A stretch of DNA of 22,722 nucleotides from Sphaeroforma sirkka (GCA_001586965.3 LUCW03000679.1:1-22722), one strand, 5' to 3'; positions 1 to 16,247 are shown, counted from the first letter of the stretch. The notes: generated by a model from the sequence alone, not told the origin. Numbers and translations: made by a program.

Positions 1-115
1 ATGTGTGGTATGTGATGGGAATGTGTACATGTATATGTATGTTTGTGTGTCTGCGTATGTGTTTGTATGAAAGTGTATATGTATATGTATATGTGCATGT
101 GTCTGTATCTTGAGA
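1..115. repeat. TG/TATG-rich simple sequence
   Basis: The first ~115 bases are almost only alternating purine-pyrimidine text (tgtg, tatg, gtatat) with no reading frame worth calling. It probably lies in the first intron of the minus-strand gene whose exon ends at 171. Confidence 0.7.
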
Positions 116-170
116 TCATATTGCCGAAAACAGAAGACAGGAAAATACAAACTATTTTATAATTACTCAC

Positions 171-622
171 CCCATGAAATTGCCTGTTATGAGTTTCTTC
201 CGCTTTTCCTTCAAGTCGCTGGTCGCAGTCTCATGTGGTTCCTCAGGTTTTTTCTCGTGTACTAGCTTACCATTCACAGTTTCCTTGGAAACATCATAGC
301 CCGTGCTTGTAGGCGATGGTTTAGTTCCTACAATACTTTTCGAGGGTACATTTCCCGTTGACCTTTTGCCCTTGTGTATCGTTTGTGACAATGATTGCCA
401 ATTTGATCCTACCGTTGCAACAGGCTTTCTCGACTTCGTTATCTTCGCTTTCGAAGCCGAGCTGCACTTACCATCTTTTCTATCTAGGTTCAACGCCACA
501 CTTCCGCCCCCATTGCTTAGCATTTTCAGCTTCTTCGTGCTCTTCCCGGTCGTGTCTGACCCTGTGAATTTATCATTCTTTCGTTTTCTATCGGTTTTAG
601 GTTTAAATGCAGCTTTGGTCAT
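171..622 (-). CDS. First coding exon of a lysine-rich protein, continues off the window
   Basis: An open frame of 150 codons starts at an ATG (622-620; the codons just upstream are GTG ATC) and ends exactly at a strong splice donor, GTGAGTAAT (170 leftward), in phase 2. The rest of the gene lies to the left of the window. The peptide is basic, polar and low in hydrophobic residues, with Lys/Arg clusters near the start (DRKRKNDK), in the middle and at the end (KEKRKKL). That composition suggests a disordered nuclear or nucleolar N-terminus. A short SNWQSL segment near residue 76 resembles the SxNWxxL motif I associate with the disordered N-terminal part of REXO4/Rex4 RNA exonucleases. That is a weak hint only: no catalytic domain is visible, and the exon alone cannot name the protein. 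Low-complexity antisense frames over the same bases were discarded. Confidence 0.6.
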
Positions 623-3249
623 GATCACGTATTATTCTGACAATATGCAAATGATACAGCGACTGATCTACACGTCGGCGACGGCTATTGATAAGCTCTC
701 AAAACAAGGCTTGAAAGCTGTCTATGAACGTTTACCTCTGAACTGTACTTTTTTCTTACAACAAGTACAATATTCTACATTTCATTAGAGAAAAGCACAC
801 ACGGTGATATTCTGAAAATATTTTATCATCTAAAAAATTTACACACGTGTTAGTAACTCTCTTGTTGTGTGATATCTATCCCATCGTTCATCTTTCAACC
901 CTTGCGACCTGTCAGCTCACCTGGGTTGCAACTTGCAAGAAGTAAGTAGTAACCCTGCTATCTATTTAGAAAAAAATACATACTGTACAGAATTTCTTTT
1001 ATGGGTTGGTCTATTTATTTTATTTAAAAAAACATGTAAAAATATGAAATACCAAAAAAAAACCAAAAGGCTTAAAATATTTTTAGGCACCTTTTTCTTT
1101 TTCCATCGACGAGGGGTTTGATATTACAAAATTATTGGACAAGTGAACACTCTTTTTACTTTTTCCATAGAGGTTTGGACGTTTGGTACAAATTGAACAT
1201 CAAAAACTGTACTTTTGATGAAAATTCAAGCCAATTGCGCCAAAAAACTGGCTATTTCGAGAAACATTTTTTCTGAAACGTCCAGTTCATGGCATCAAGA
1301 AAAATTTGTTGAACATTGAAAAATGTTCCCAACAACAAGAGAGAAAAGGTATTAAATTTATGTCATGATGTGTGTGAACAACCAAGTTTATTTCACTATT
1401 GCTTGTGCCGGGCAAAAGTGGACTGATCCTCTTTTGTGATCGGTTCCAGGTGTCTTAAAATTAGGACCGAGGAACGGTGATCGTGATAGTAGCTTCTTCT
1501 TTTTTAAAATTTCAAAAAAAAGAGCAAACATTTTTTTTAATTTTGTTTTGTTTTTGAAAATATGTGCTTTTGTTTGTTTTGTTTTGCTTTTTTTTTTAAA
1601 AGAAAATTGTTTTTTTTTAACACGTAAACTGGTTTACTTTATTATTATAGAAAGCGTATATTTTTGTTTTTAAAAATAGCTAGAACTTTAGCAGTATTTA
1701 CGTAAAGAAACATAAGTAGCCTTCTTCAAATAAACAAAAGAAATATAAAATATGTATTTTTATAGTGTACGAGAGTATACGTCTGTATTTGACGAAAGAG
1801 GGTAGTGTCCTATGACCTACGGTGCCAACTCTGTACGGGCAGGGTCGGTCCTGGAGCTGGACTCCTGGCTCCTGACACAAGATTGTATCTACAATTCTAC
1901 ATCTATAAATGTCTAGTTTCTTTTCCAAAACGGACTGTGGGCATTTTTTAAAAACAAAGAGGTAAATATATATATATATATATAAATTTAAACTTGATAC
2001 TCATTGCTGTAATTTGTATTTTATTTGTAAAAAACAATTACATAGCCTCCTAATTCCTAAAAGGACAATATTTATTTACATACATATATACTTTTATAAT
2101 AGAAATAGAGAATACTTGTATCTATATTTATTTTTTAAATAAATATCATTTTGTACGACAATTGTTTTTAAAATTTTATTGTACACTGTACAGTTGACCT
2201 CAAACCGCTTTCCGTTAAACTTCTATAAATCGATTAAATATACGTTTACGTTCCACTTCTATTCCATATGCGGTCCTTTGTATGCTGTTAGGTACAACGT
2301 GCGGGTCTAAAGATTTAATAAGTGTGTACAATGTTCATGAAACGAGCTAGTCATAAATATATTAGAATTTAGATAGGCTCTTCTGATCACACTATAACCG
2401 TTATAACGTTTCAAAATTGTATAAATATGCGTTTACGTTCGACTTCTATCCCCCATAACGCTATGTGAGGTTAGTCAGTACAGTGTACAGTGTACATATT
2501 GGAATTTTTGGAGGGCATAAGGGACTTATTAGGGAAGTGCCCGAAATGTAAAATATTTGCGAGACTGTGAGTGAGACTGTGAGACTGTGAGACTGTGAGA
2601 CTGTGAGACTGTGAGACTGTGAGACTGTGAGATTGAGTCTGTGTCTTTGTGAGACTGAGACTGTGTCTTTGTGAGACTGAGACTGTGTCTTTGTGAGGCT
2701 GAGGCTGTGTGAGATCGAACGTGTAACAATGTGACCAGTGTGACTACTTGATTATTTATCTCTACTCTAGTATCTCAGCTATTTATTTTTAATTTATATA
2801 TCTTATATATAAAGTTATATATGAAAACAATATTTAAATACCAGCTCGAGCATATCCAATAGATATCCATATCTGGATTAAGATAATATTTTTTAAAGCC
2901 AAATTCTACAAAGAGAGAGTTGAGGTTGGCTGGTGGGTCCGTGGTGAACTGGTGGCCGGGCTCTAGGCCTGTGGTGCTGTGCTCATAAGGGGACAGTGCC
3001 AGTATTTACAGTTTTACACCGTGCAAACCTGTCCATCAGTGATTAGTGGATACTTTTCAATATTTATCACACCAATTCACATCACAACAATATTGAATAT
3101 ATATTTATATTACCTATGCCGGGGTAAAAAAATCCAATTGCAACCTACGCGTGAGCGGTGAGGTGATATATTTTAGTCTTCTCAAGTTGTATTCGTTGTC
3201 GAGTATCTCCACTAGGCTCGCCTGACCGCACTATTCCCTGAGAATAATC
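623..3249. other. Intergenic spacer between divergent genes
   Basis: The spacer separates the minus-strand lysine-rich gene from the plus-strand kinase gene. It is AT-rich, with homopolymer T/A runs around 1500-1620 and a short (TA)n at about 1965-1984. ORFs of 60-76 codons here have no recognisable domain. A more GC-rich stretch at about 2910-3000 and the ~250 bases before the kinase ATG are plausible 5'UTR or promoter, but I cannot identify a specific element. Confidence 0.6.
2561..2714. repeat. GTGAGACT minisatellite with a 24-bp higher-order unit
   Basis: The octamer GTGAGACT is repeated about eight times in tandem. It is followed by about three copies of a longer unit that joins GAGACTGAGACT to GTGTCTTT. 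The antisense frame gives a serine/glutamine-rich peptide that is only a translation of the repeat. Confidence 0.9.
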
Positions 3250-8389
<5,140 letters not shown>

Positions 8390-10131
8390 TAGAATCTTAC
8401 TAATGATTATATGCCGTACCTGACGATATCTTTGCAGGGACTCTACTTTTTCTAGATGGCCTATTTTCTTTATAGATGTTCGCCTAGTAGGCAGCTTATT
8501 AGGCAGCTCATCTGTTGGTATGATAGTGCGCTGACATATATCAAACACGATCTGTCAAACCGCAAGTTATCCTCTTTTTATATTGAATGGATTAAGGTTT
8601 GATAAATTCTGGGTAGGTCTAGTAAGTAAAGTACGTATAAAAAAAGGGAAGCTGTTTGGGTTATGCTTTCGCACCAGGATTGAATTCGGACTTCCTCGTC
8701 GTGTGCGAAGAAATCATTCAGTAAATGCACTAGCTCACATTCTAAGGTCAGTGGTGCTATGTGCAAGCTACTAGGGGGGGGGCTGAAATTCTCGGCAATT
8801 ACTTGTTCGTTTTAGATGTACGTTGTATATTTGCATCCAACGCTTATTCGATAATATACGATATGGCAGCAAGAATGGCAGTATGACGCAGATTGTAGCA
8901 TCGCTCCGTCGATGTTAATACAAGTGTCGACCAATCAAGTCATGTACTATGTTGTACAATACAACCACTCTTGTATCCCTGAAATGTCTTGGTGTCTGGT
9001 GAATAAAATGTATGTCTGTGCAGCAAAGAGCAACTTCTGAATTCTGACAGACGAATTCGTTCTGATCAAGCATTCTTAAACTGAGTATTCGTATGTCTGT
9101 TCTACTATACGTAAGAAAAAAGCCATCAACACCCTTTCGAATGAGAATTGGACAATATGCACCCTCACATATTAAAAAAATGTGCCCTAATTTGAACAAT
9201 AGAAAAGTGATCATATGCCTCGACGCCACACGTTGGAAACATTTATTGTAGATGTCGACCGAATTATAGCAGGTTCCACTATTTTAAAACAAAGAATATC
9301 ATGTACTCCTTTTACCATCTTTGTAGCAACTAGTTTACCAACTTTAGCAATTTATATACTATCTCTAGCGCATTGTAAACTGCAGGTTTGAAGCCTTTTT
9401 TTTTAACTAAATAGAATAAATTGTAGGTCAAGTGACCATGCAGATCTGATTTTAATATATTAGTAAAGTATCAAAGTTATTTACTCATCAAGGATGATTA
9501 AAAGGAGTGTGACAAATGGCGATGGGTAATCAAACAACGCCTTTCTATCGGCTGAGACCATGCACTTACAAACACTGGATAGTTGATACAACAATCTGGG
9601 ACAATGCGAGCGCCATTAATGATATCTTAGCTAGGTGGACACGGTAACCTTGAGATGTGCACGTCGCCCAATAGCCCACTAATCGATCCTTGATATGTAC
9701 AGGTCAATGAATGTAGACGCTGAGTGTATTCAATTGGCGATGCTAGTAATTAAGTTTTATTCCTGTCAAAAGTTTAGTTGTTGCTTTGAGGGCAAGCGCA
9801 ACATTAAACTGATTGAGAGCACAAAAGTGCCCTGGCCAAATAAATAAGACGCAGATTGTCGTAATAACAAATCAAAAAAATACGGCACCAGTATCGTCAC
9901 CCTTTATTCTAGTAAGTGTCCATTGTTAGCTAATGTATTTTGAGCTGACAGCAACGTACTACAAGTCACTCAAGTTTGCTTCTCAATGCTAGCCGTGTAG
10001 TATTTTCTTGCCTTTGCATCGAGCTTTATTAGTCACGTGTGATGTAAATAGGTGTCAACTAAATATATGGGAAATAGTCAACTTGATGTCAGCTTCGTAT
10101 GGCTACCATGTTACAGATACCTAGGAAATTT

Positions 10132-10252
10132 CGTCTTCGTCTGTTTCTTAGTCAATCCTTTTAAGAATAACTTTGTAGCTTCCAGGGAGGAACTTGCGTC
10201 TTCGTACGTTTTTTAGTCAGTCATGTTGAGAACACTTATAGTAGCTTCCAGG
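10132..10252. repeat. Diverged 65-bp tandem duplication
   Basis: Two copies begin CGTCTTCGT (10132 and 10197) and end TAGCTTCCAGG (10176 and 10242). TTAGTCA lies in the middle of each. Confidence 0.65.
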
Positions 10253-10341
10253 AATTACAATACTTCGTACTGCTATTCTATGAGGGGAGTAAAGTGCGCC
10301 GCTCCTGTGGCTATAGTTATAATCTATTGGCCAATGGGTCT

Positions 10342-10417
10342 GTCGCGACTGATATCATCTGCTGAATATGTGGGAGTCCGTCGCGGCTGATATCATCAGC
10401 TACATACATGGGATTCT
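10342..10417. repeat. 38-bp tandem duplication with palindromic core
   Basis: GTCGCGACTGATATCATC at 10342 recurs as GTCGCGGCTGATATCATC at 10380. The second copy contains the palindrome GCTGATATCATCAGC. Confidence 0.7.
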
Positions 10418-11749
10418 AGGTACTCATTAAACCTGTTGGGTATGATATATTCGTCGTTCGATGAGATAATATTGATTACCACGTCCTTCGATAAGTTGTT
10501 ACTGACTACGATCAAATAATGTAAATACATCATGGCGTCGTTCCAACATACCCAGGAGCCATTCCCACTCGGTCGTCGTGCGTTCAGGTGATTCCGAAGG
10601 CGTTGTATTTTTCTTTTTCTTTTCCGTCTTTGTCCTCTCAGACAATACTATTCTTTGAATATAGGTAGTATGCTGGCATCTATTGTTGTTATACACCTCG
10701 TGCGGCGTGCCGCTGTGATATCAGTTTGCAAATACAAGTATTTTTTAAACAACTCGAGTAATTTCACGTGATCCTACTACTCTAAATTGATAATGATGTG
10801 AGTCAGATGCTCTGATAGAGTATTGAGCCATATCTGCACACCGCGTATCAACTCATCGAGAACTTGCTACTTCTTCCAAAACAAGACAGTTTTCGTCCGT
10901 CATGTATTACACAATCACAATTTTGCTAGCTGCAACATGGTGTGTCAAACGATATAAAATTACACCATTAAACAAGCACAGAGGTGACAAAATCATCCAA
11001 TATGATCAACTCAGGTCATACACGTCACAAGAGAATTATTAGAGAACACAAACTTATACTTTGTTCTCAATCATGTCCTGATCGGATTCCTCACTGGTAG
11101 CGGGTGTTGCCGTTTGTAGTTCCTTCAAGTAGTGGTCTATAATTATAGTACCACACCAATGTATTTACCATATCCATTTGCACGGTTAAATGTGTATTCT
11201 GGGATGACACGGGATGAATGTATTTATTGATCAATCTGTTCAGTCGTCGTTGCTGATGTGTTCTTGCCACTGACTATCTAAGCATACGTTCAGAGCATAA
11301 TCACATATATCCTAGATGTTAATACAGTGTAGTGTATAATTGCAACCACAATTGATATCATTAGTTCATATACACGTATGCTCGTCTAGACTCCGGCCCA
11401 ATCATGTTTAGGTTTTCTACATTACAACATTAGCTATGACGATCTCCGATTTTTGTCCCAACGTTGTCCAAATGAGTATGCATGGTTAGCTTCATTTCAC
11501 GATCTTCATGTTTCCTAACATAGCGACCAAAAATCAAAGGTGATATTCTTCTATAAATCGACATTCTGTGATATAAGTCTGCCTTTTTGAGCCCCGGTTT
11601 ATCCTCCTCCAAGCGTCTGCTTCAAAGAGTATAGTAACCTCACTTATGTCAAACTCATGTGCATGCTGCTATTATATCATAACAGGCTCTGGAGTTAATC
11701 GTATCTCATTTAAATGAATAATGAGTATAAGTACCCTTAAACCGTTGTC

Positions 11750-11750
<1 letters not shown>

Positions 11751-11802
<52 letters not shown>
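11751..11802. repeat. (TA)n microsatellite
   Basis: About 26 uninterrupted TA units. Confidence 0.95.
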
Positions 11803-11806
<4 letters not shown>

Positions 11807-12084
11807 ATCACAGTAAACTAAGACTTTTTACCAAGCATAAAACTACGATCAAATACCGGAGGCTCTACAAGGTTTATCCCAGCATCAACAAAGGAGAGAA
11901 TCTAAACTCAGAGAGGGACACAGAAATATTACAAATGGAAATTAATCTCGGAGCCGAAGTGCCGGGAGTACGGAAACATCATTATAGAAAATCTCTGATG
12001 GGCATAAGGACATCCCTCAATATCGGACGAGTACAATCTAAACGTATAAGGCCAAAAATTACAATGGAAGCCACGATCAGTTGA
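11800..12084 (+). other. Unrecognised open stretch, possible exon or old coding remnant
   Basis: A frame is open for 94 codons from the end of the (TA)n array to a TGA at 12082-12084, with no ATG near its start; the first Met is well inside. The peptide is basic and not obviously repetitive (it contains YRRLYKVYPS, RKHHYRKSLMG and KRIRPK), so it looks more protein-like than the surrounding AT-rich text. I recognise no domain. Its left edge at a microsatellite prevents an upstream exon boundary from being defined. The antisense 62-codon frame at 11929-12117 overlaps it and is no better. Confidence 0.25.
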
Positions 12085-12256
12085 AGACGTGGCGACGCTG
12101 CCTTTGGATTGGATCATAGATTAAGTGAGAACCTTTTTCACCCTAAAAGGTGTTTTTTAATGGCCCAAGGACTACGAGTCCAATGCATATAAAAGCAAGG
12201 ACTTGAATCAAATAAATAACAACTATTCACTTAAAACTTAAAAAACTTTAAGATAC

Positions 12257-12298
<42 letters not shown>

Positions 12299-12422
12299 AC
12301 AAAGTTGCTAAATGTACATTAAAAATGTGGAAAAGTCACTAATTGTACATTCACCCATTTTGTCGATGAAAACTTACTGAAATATTGATCAAATATGTAC
12401 AAATGTACATTAAGAGTATTTT

Positions 12423-12464
<42 letters not shown>

Positions 12465-12746
12465 CAAAGTCGTTAAAAGTACATTGAAAATGTGGAAAAG
12501 TCACCAAATGTACATTCACCCTTTTTCTCGATGAAAACGTACTGAAATATGGATTAAATATGTACAAATGTACATTTAGTGACAATTCCATTTGTTTTAT
12601 GTACATTTAGTGACTTTATCGTGCAAAATGTGCCCAAATATTAAAAAGCCTTCGGCTATATCCATTATTTACGAATAAATGTGTTGAGGGGGTATGTTGT
12701 CTTTTATTGATTGGTGTTGATATATGCTGCTTCATTCAAGCTTATC
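12085..12746. other. Non-coding stretch with repeats, downstream of the Ulp1-like gene
   Basis: It lies 3' of the minus-strand Ulp1 ORF stop at 12747. Apart from the 165-bp dimer and its TA arrays I see no gene. Confidence 0.5.
12263..12625. repeat. 165-bp dimeric repeat with many AATGTACATT palindromes
   Basis: A (TA)n array (12263-12296, then 12426-12461) is followed each time by AACAAAGT (12298, 12463) and about 125 bases of similar sequence, giving a period of 165. Both copies share GTGGAAAAGTCAC, CGATGAAAAC and AAATATGTACAAATGTACATT. Motifs of the form (A)ATGTACATTTAGTGAC occur in both orientations, for example GTCACTAATTGTACATT near 12337 and ATGTACATTTAGTGAC near 12600, like the subterminal repeats of DNA transposons. 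Confidence 0.7.
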
Positions 12747-13337
12747 TCACTGCCTGGTTCGCAACTCACGTGGTTTGTGATGCTCTTTTACAGGAATATA
12801 CGAGAATAGTGTTTCGGAAATCCGTTTTCTAATTCTGTTGTCATGTTGGACGCTTGTGACATATTCGTGCGAAGACAATGCCTCCAAATCATGCACGAGA
12901 TGTGGATTTTTTGATACTGCTCTAGCATAGGCACAAAGCAAAACCCCACAGCTAAAACCGTCGTGTTGGTTTATACCGCCTACTTTTAGGCTGTATGTAA
13001 CATTATCTGTGAGGTAACATTTCATCCATCGTACTATATAATTGAATTGTTCGTCATTTCTAACAGGATTTGTCATACCATCTAAAATAGTAACTATAGC
13101 GTTAGTTGTGTACAATGTAACAATCGCCAAATTCCAATGTGCGTTGCTATGATTCCATGGGAGCAATACAGAAATCCTTTCGGACACCTGTGGTGGTCCC
13201 TTAAGTCGTAAGCTTTCTGCCCTACGATACTTGTACAAGTTCTTCATCCATACTCTGTGTGTATCAGCATCACAGAAACGAACAGCCAGAGAGGGTAATT
13301 GTGATAAATGGTAGAGCCTTTCCCTGATTTGCAGCAT
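12747..13337 (-). CDS. Ulp1/C48 SUMO-protease-like domain of a transposon-type gene
   Basis: 196 codons, ending at the terminal stop of the minus-strand gene. Ulp1 (C48) cysteine proteases cut SUMO or related tags from lysines or mature their precursors. The full catalytic set is visible in the right order: His67-Trp68 in AHWNLAIV, Asp86 in TILDGM, oxyanion Gln124 and nucleophile Cys130 in QHDGFSCGV, with the family's Q-x5-C spacing. The listed Met is probably not the true start. A better upstream frame (QENV...) runs into it but is offset, so an indel or unrecognised intron lies near 13340. The first ~50 bases of the ORF lie within the 900-bp duplicated segment. Upstream exons on the same strand encode an AT-hook and a zinc knuckle, so I read this as the C-terminal domain of a Mutator-like (Kaonashi-type) transposon protein rather than a host SENP. 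Active residues are intact although the upstream gene looks broken. Confidence 0.8.
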   Translation of the reverse strand: MLQIRERLYHLSQLPSLAVRFCDADTHRVWMKNLYKYRRAESLRLKGPPQVSERISVLLPWNHSNAHWNLAIVTLYTTNAIVTILDGMTNPVRNDEQFNYIVRWMKCYLTDNVTYSLKVGGINQHDGFSCGVLLCAYARAVSKNPHLVHDLEALSSHEYVTSVQHDNRIRKRISETLFSYIPVKEHHKPRELRTRQ

Positions 13338-14190
13338 TGTACTACAACGTTCTCCTGCAAGGTCCAGTCGCCGACATAAAATGACTTCGACTCTGCCACA
13401 GTACCTTTCACTACATTGATATCTTTATCCCTTTTTGCTTCTTTTCTACATGTTCACTGTTTCCACTGCTTATAGTAGAAGGCGGCGCTCTCTTTCTCAA
13501 CAACGTAGAGTGATACTACTTGTTTTTGCAAGTCATTAACACTATAGACTTGCCAAGCGTCTTGCTTCGTTTGGCTGCTAAGCGTGCGTTGCGGTTTGCA
13601 GCCAGTTTTTCCCTCATTGGTGCACCCGATGCATGGATTTCGGCCTGATATGTTTGATGCTCTAGTTTCCCTGGCAGTTCACTGCTAATTGTAGGTTGGG
13701 AATATGGGGATCAATAAAAAAACTTTACCGAGTTTTACCTTACAGAGAATCGACAATCCTTCTCAAAAAAATGTAAAACACACCTTGATGCGTAGTTATT
13801 ATCGTTGTGGTTACTAGCTGTTGTTCTCATTTGGCTGGATGTGCATTCCGTGTCTGCAACGATATAAAAGCCTGTCTCTGTACCAAGTAATGTACATATT
13901 ATGTCAGCAAGCACAAGTTTTGAATATGAACATAATCATTACGTTACTCAAATATAGTCTTTACACTAACTCAACTATCAGAGATATACAGCCTAAAAAA
14001 CATACTTTCGTTGGTTACCATGTCACATTTCACTGGAGAGGTTTCTGTCTGTATAGGTGGCGGATTGTTATCAGCATCTGGGACGGACGTAATGATATCT
14101 GTGACAGGGCGGTGATAAGGCGAATTAAACTATGGAAGTTAGACTTTGTAACAATCTATTATTTGAAAAACACATTTCGGAAATGTTCTA
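13289..14190. repeat. Direct repeat R, copy 1 (902 bp)
   Basis: Matches 15850-16749 base for base over its length except for four homopolymer runs: 5 versus 6 T near 13610, 7 versus 5 A near 13720, 7 versus 5 A near 13770, and 5 versus 6 A near 14166. It carries minus-strand exons of the Ulp1 gene (copies of those listed at 15853-16247, 16343-16415 and 16577-16687). Its left edge joins the Ulp1 ORF; its right edge (TGTTCTA) joins retrotransposon sequence. Confidence 0.95.
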
Positions 14191-15849
14191 GACGTTGTCA
14201 AAACCCAAATCGAAGATTGGTTAAAACAGGGTCTAATTGAAATCAAATATGATGCAACCCCAGTTAACTTAGCTCTCTTAGCGGTCGATCAATATAAATC
14301 TGATGGAACGTTTAGTAAAACAAGAGTAGTACTAGACCTGTCGCCAATCAACGAACTAATCCCGCAACATAGTTTTCCTTTACCTAAAGAAAAGCGAGAT
14401 ACTACGCAAAATGGAGGGTGCGACTATCTTTTCCAAGATAGACTTAAAAGCTGCATTCCATCAACGACAGATATATGAGCCTCATAGGAAATACTTTTCC
14501 TTTACTTGGCAAGATAAGAAGTACCAGTTTAAAGGTGCACCTGAAGGCTTACACATGTTACCTTTTTTCTTCCAACAAGTTATGATGGAACTATTTGCGG
14601 ACCTGTCGTATAACGTATCAGTCTATTTAGATGATATAGTTATCTTTACAAAGACAGCACATGAACATGCTAAACTCGTTAAAGAAGTCTTAAAGCGACT
14701 TAATCATGCTAAACTTAAGATTAACGAAGACAAGTGTTCTTTTGCTAAAGATACTATACACTTACTTGGCTACAAAGTATCTGCAGCAGGGGTAGAAATT
14801 GATCCTGGCAAGAAACAGTTTCTGTTGGATTTATCAACACCAATTACTGGAAGAGATGTGAACTCTGTGTGTGGGTTTGTTAACTTCTTCTCGGATTCGG
14901 TACCGCATCTTTCTCATTACTTAAAGCCTTTCAGTCACCTACGGCTGCACAAAGGACCTTTGGGAAAGCTTTGGACTAAAGAATGTGATGATGCATTTAA
15001 ACTAGTCAAAAGTAAAGTAATGGACGCACCTATCATGCAGTATTCTGTGGATGGTGTCCCATTCCAAGTAGCAACCGACGCTTCAGATCGTGGAGTGCTT
15101 TACCAAACGATAAATGGTAAACCGCGCTACATACAATTCTTTAGCAAGAGTTATAATAAGAGTCAACGGAATTACCCTACCGTTAAACAAGAGCTCCTTG
15201 CTATAGTTACTGCGCTAAGACAGTTTAAAGACTACCTTTATGGAAGTTACTTTACTGTCGCCTGTGATCAAAAGTCTTTAACATACTTAAAAGATATGAA
15301 CCCTGATTCACAGTTGGTGAGCCGTTGGCATGACATTATTGCCAAGTTCGCTTTTAATATAATACACATTCCAGGAATACATAACCATCTTCCTGACATG
15401 CTCTCTCGACTTGTGCCCGACTACCAGAAAACAGTCAAAGAGTTATTAGCAACCGATTGGATGCTAAATAAGAAATGGTTTAACCTCGCTCAATCACGAT
15501 GGGGTCCATTTACTGTTGATATGTTCGCCGCAGAACATTACAAACAGGTTTCTGAATATAGGTCGTTGACTCATGGATACGTGATTTGCTTAATATGATT
15601 CAAGACGAACCTATTTATGTCGACCGTGAAACCGACACGTTTTTTGTATCAGGGATCCTATTCTATTAAGAAGACACCTTGGAAACACACCATTGTTTGT
15701 CGCATCGGTCCTGCAGGTACCACTAAGTGGAAACCCTCAACCGAATTCTTAGCTAAACTAGAGGAGTCTAAAGAGTTTGAACAAAAGCTCAAGCCTCGTA
15801 CAACACATGCACCCAACAAGATTGCAGTCGAGGTAATGCCGATTGAAAC
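14191..15849 (+). mobile_element. Internal Ty3/gypsy pol fragment inserted between the two R copies
   Basis: The fragment starts inside the N-terminal part of the RT domain (IEDWLKQGLIE, then VVLDLSPINELIPQHSFPLP, open from 14191) and ends after a charged linker beyond RNase H (MPIET). It has no LTR, gag, protease or integrase. It matches, in inverted orientation, the copy at 21190-22722. Its edges do not coincide with any terminal element feature, so it is a rearranged piece, not a clean insertion. A one-base frame break near 14380 separates the first RT part from the main ORF. Relative to the right copy it has lost 147 bases after SEYRSLT (the methyltransferase-like segment) and 9 bases in the RNase H start. 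Confidence 0.9.
14411..15598 (+). pseudogene. Gypsy reverse transcriptase and RNase H, truncated pol
   Basis: 395 codons. RT copies element RNA into DNA; RNase H removes the RNA strand. RT palm Asp11 (FSKIDLKAAF) and the YLDD box (Asp74, Asp75) are present; the primer-grip/thumb region continues through LLGYKVSAAGV and GRDVNSVCGFVNFF. RNase H spans about 216-335, with candidate acidic residues Asp223 (ATDASD), Glu261 (KQELLAI), Asp286 (ACDQKSL) and Asp329 (LPDMLSR). Three codons after DASDR are missing compared with the inverted copy, shortening the first β-strand turn. WGPFTVDMFAAEH at 364-376 begins a downstream domain that is cut off by the 147-base deletion, after which the frame ends in unrelated codons. 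Family is clearly Ty3/gypsy. The true RT start lies upstream in another frame, so the protein is not intact. Confidence 0.92.
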
Positions 15850-15850
15850 G
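15617..15850 (+). pseudogene. Gypsy pol linker region downstream of the deletion
   Basis: After the RNase H frame ends, a second frame carries the linker seen in the inverted copy: GSYSIKKTPWKHTIVCRIGPAG, then a charged helical stretch (EESKEFEQKLK), ending at MPIET where the element stops and repeat R copy 2 begins. This segment joins RNase H to integrase in the fuller copy. No catalytic motif is seen. Confidence 0.75.
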
Positions 15851-15852
15851 AG

Positions 15853-16247
15853 AGGGTAATTGTGATAAATGGTAGAGCCTTTCCCTGATTTGCAGCATTG
15901 TACTACAACGTTCTCCTGCAAGGTCCAGTCGCCGACATAAAATGACTTCGACTCTGCCACAGTACCTTTCACTACATTGATATCTTTATCCCTTTTTGCT
16001 TCTTTTCTACATGTTCACTGTTTCCACTGCTTATAGTAGAAGGCGGCGCTCTCTTTCTCAACAACGTAGAGTGATACTACTTGTTTTTGCAAGTCATTAA
16101 CACTATAGACTTGCCAAGCGTCTTGCTTCGTTTGGCTGCTAAGCGTGCGTTGCGGTTTGCAGCCAGTTTTTTCCCTCATTGGTGCACCCGATGCATGGAT
16201 TTCGGCCTGATATGTTTGATGCTCTAGTTTCCCTGGCAGTTCACTGC
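15853..16247 (-). pseudogene. Linker exon of the Ulp1 transposon gene (copy in R2)
   Basis: After an acceptor at about 16247 (ACAATTAG|CAG) the minus strand reads SELPGKLEHQTYQAEIHASG, then MREKLAANRNARLAAKRSKTLGK, a basic helical stretch that looks coding. The same frame meets a TAG, then resumes with LLRKRAPPSTISSGNSEH. A different frame carries DINVVKGTVAESKSFYVGD, which leads into the Ulp1 domain. Both R copies share these breaks, so they predate the duplication or reflect introns I cannot define. The 104-codon ORF at 15658-15972 mixes this exon with antisense retrotransposon and is not a gene. Confidence 0.45.

Larger units (their letters stand above)
8390..11750. other. Gene-poor spacer after the kinase gene
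   Basis: The spacer includes the kinase 3'UTR; the first AATAAA I noticed is at about 9003, too far downstream to assign with confidence. Scattered ORFs of 60-105 codons lack recognisable domains and have no paired splice signals I can support. A G-run lies at 8774-8782. Two short diverged duplications (listed separately) are the only structure I see. Confidence 0.55.

Noticed and set aside
303..788. 161-codon plus-strand ORF
   Set aside because: It is the antisense shadow of the lysine-rich exon, giving a Phe/Leu-rich peptide.
1380..1470. Possible structured RNA around GGCAAAAGTGGAC...GGTTCC
   Set aside because: The box-B-like GGTTCC is not accompanied by a cloverleaf or an A box; no tRNA could be folded.
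2561..2714. Repeat array as a CRISPR
   Set aside because: Units are short and contiguous with no unique spacers, in a eukaryotic context.
8915..9229. 104-codon minus-strand ORF in the spacer
   Set aside because: No domain, no splice context, composition like the surrounding DNA.
10499..10696. 65-codon basic minus-strand ORF
   Set aside because: It starts at a non-ATG codon and has no homology I can name; not enough to call a gene.
13821..14240. Plus-strand ORF seen in both R copies (also 16379-16924)
   Set aside because: Its repetition comes from the duplication; the minus strand here has splice-bounded, better coding sequence and the ends differ between copies.
15658..15972. 104-codon minus-strand ORF
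   Set aside because: It crosses the R2/retrotransposon junction and is half antisense of pol; the only meaningful part belongs to the Ulp1 linker exon.
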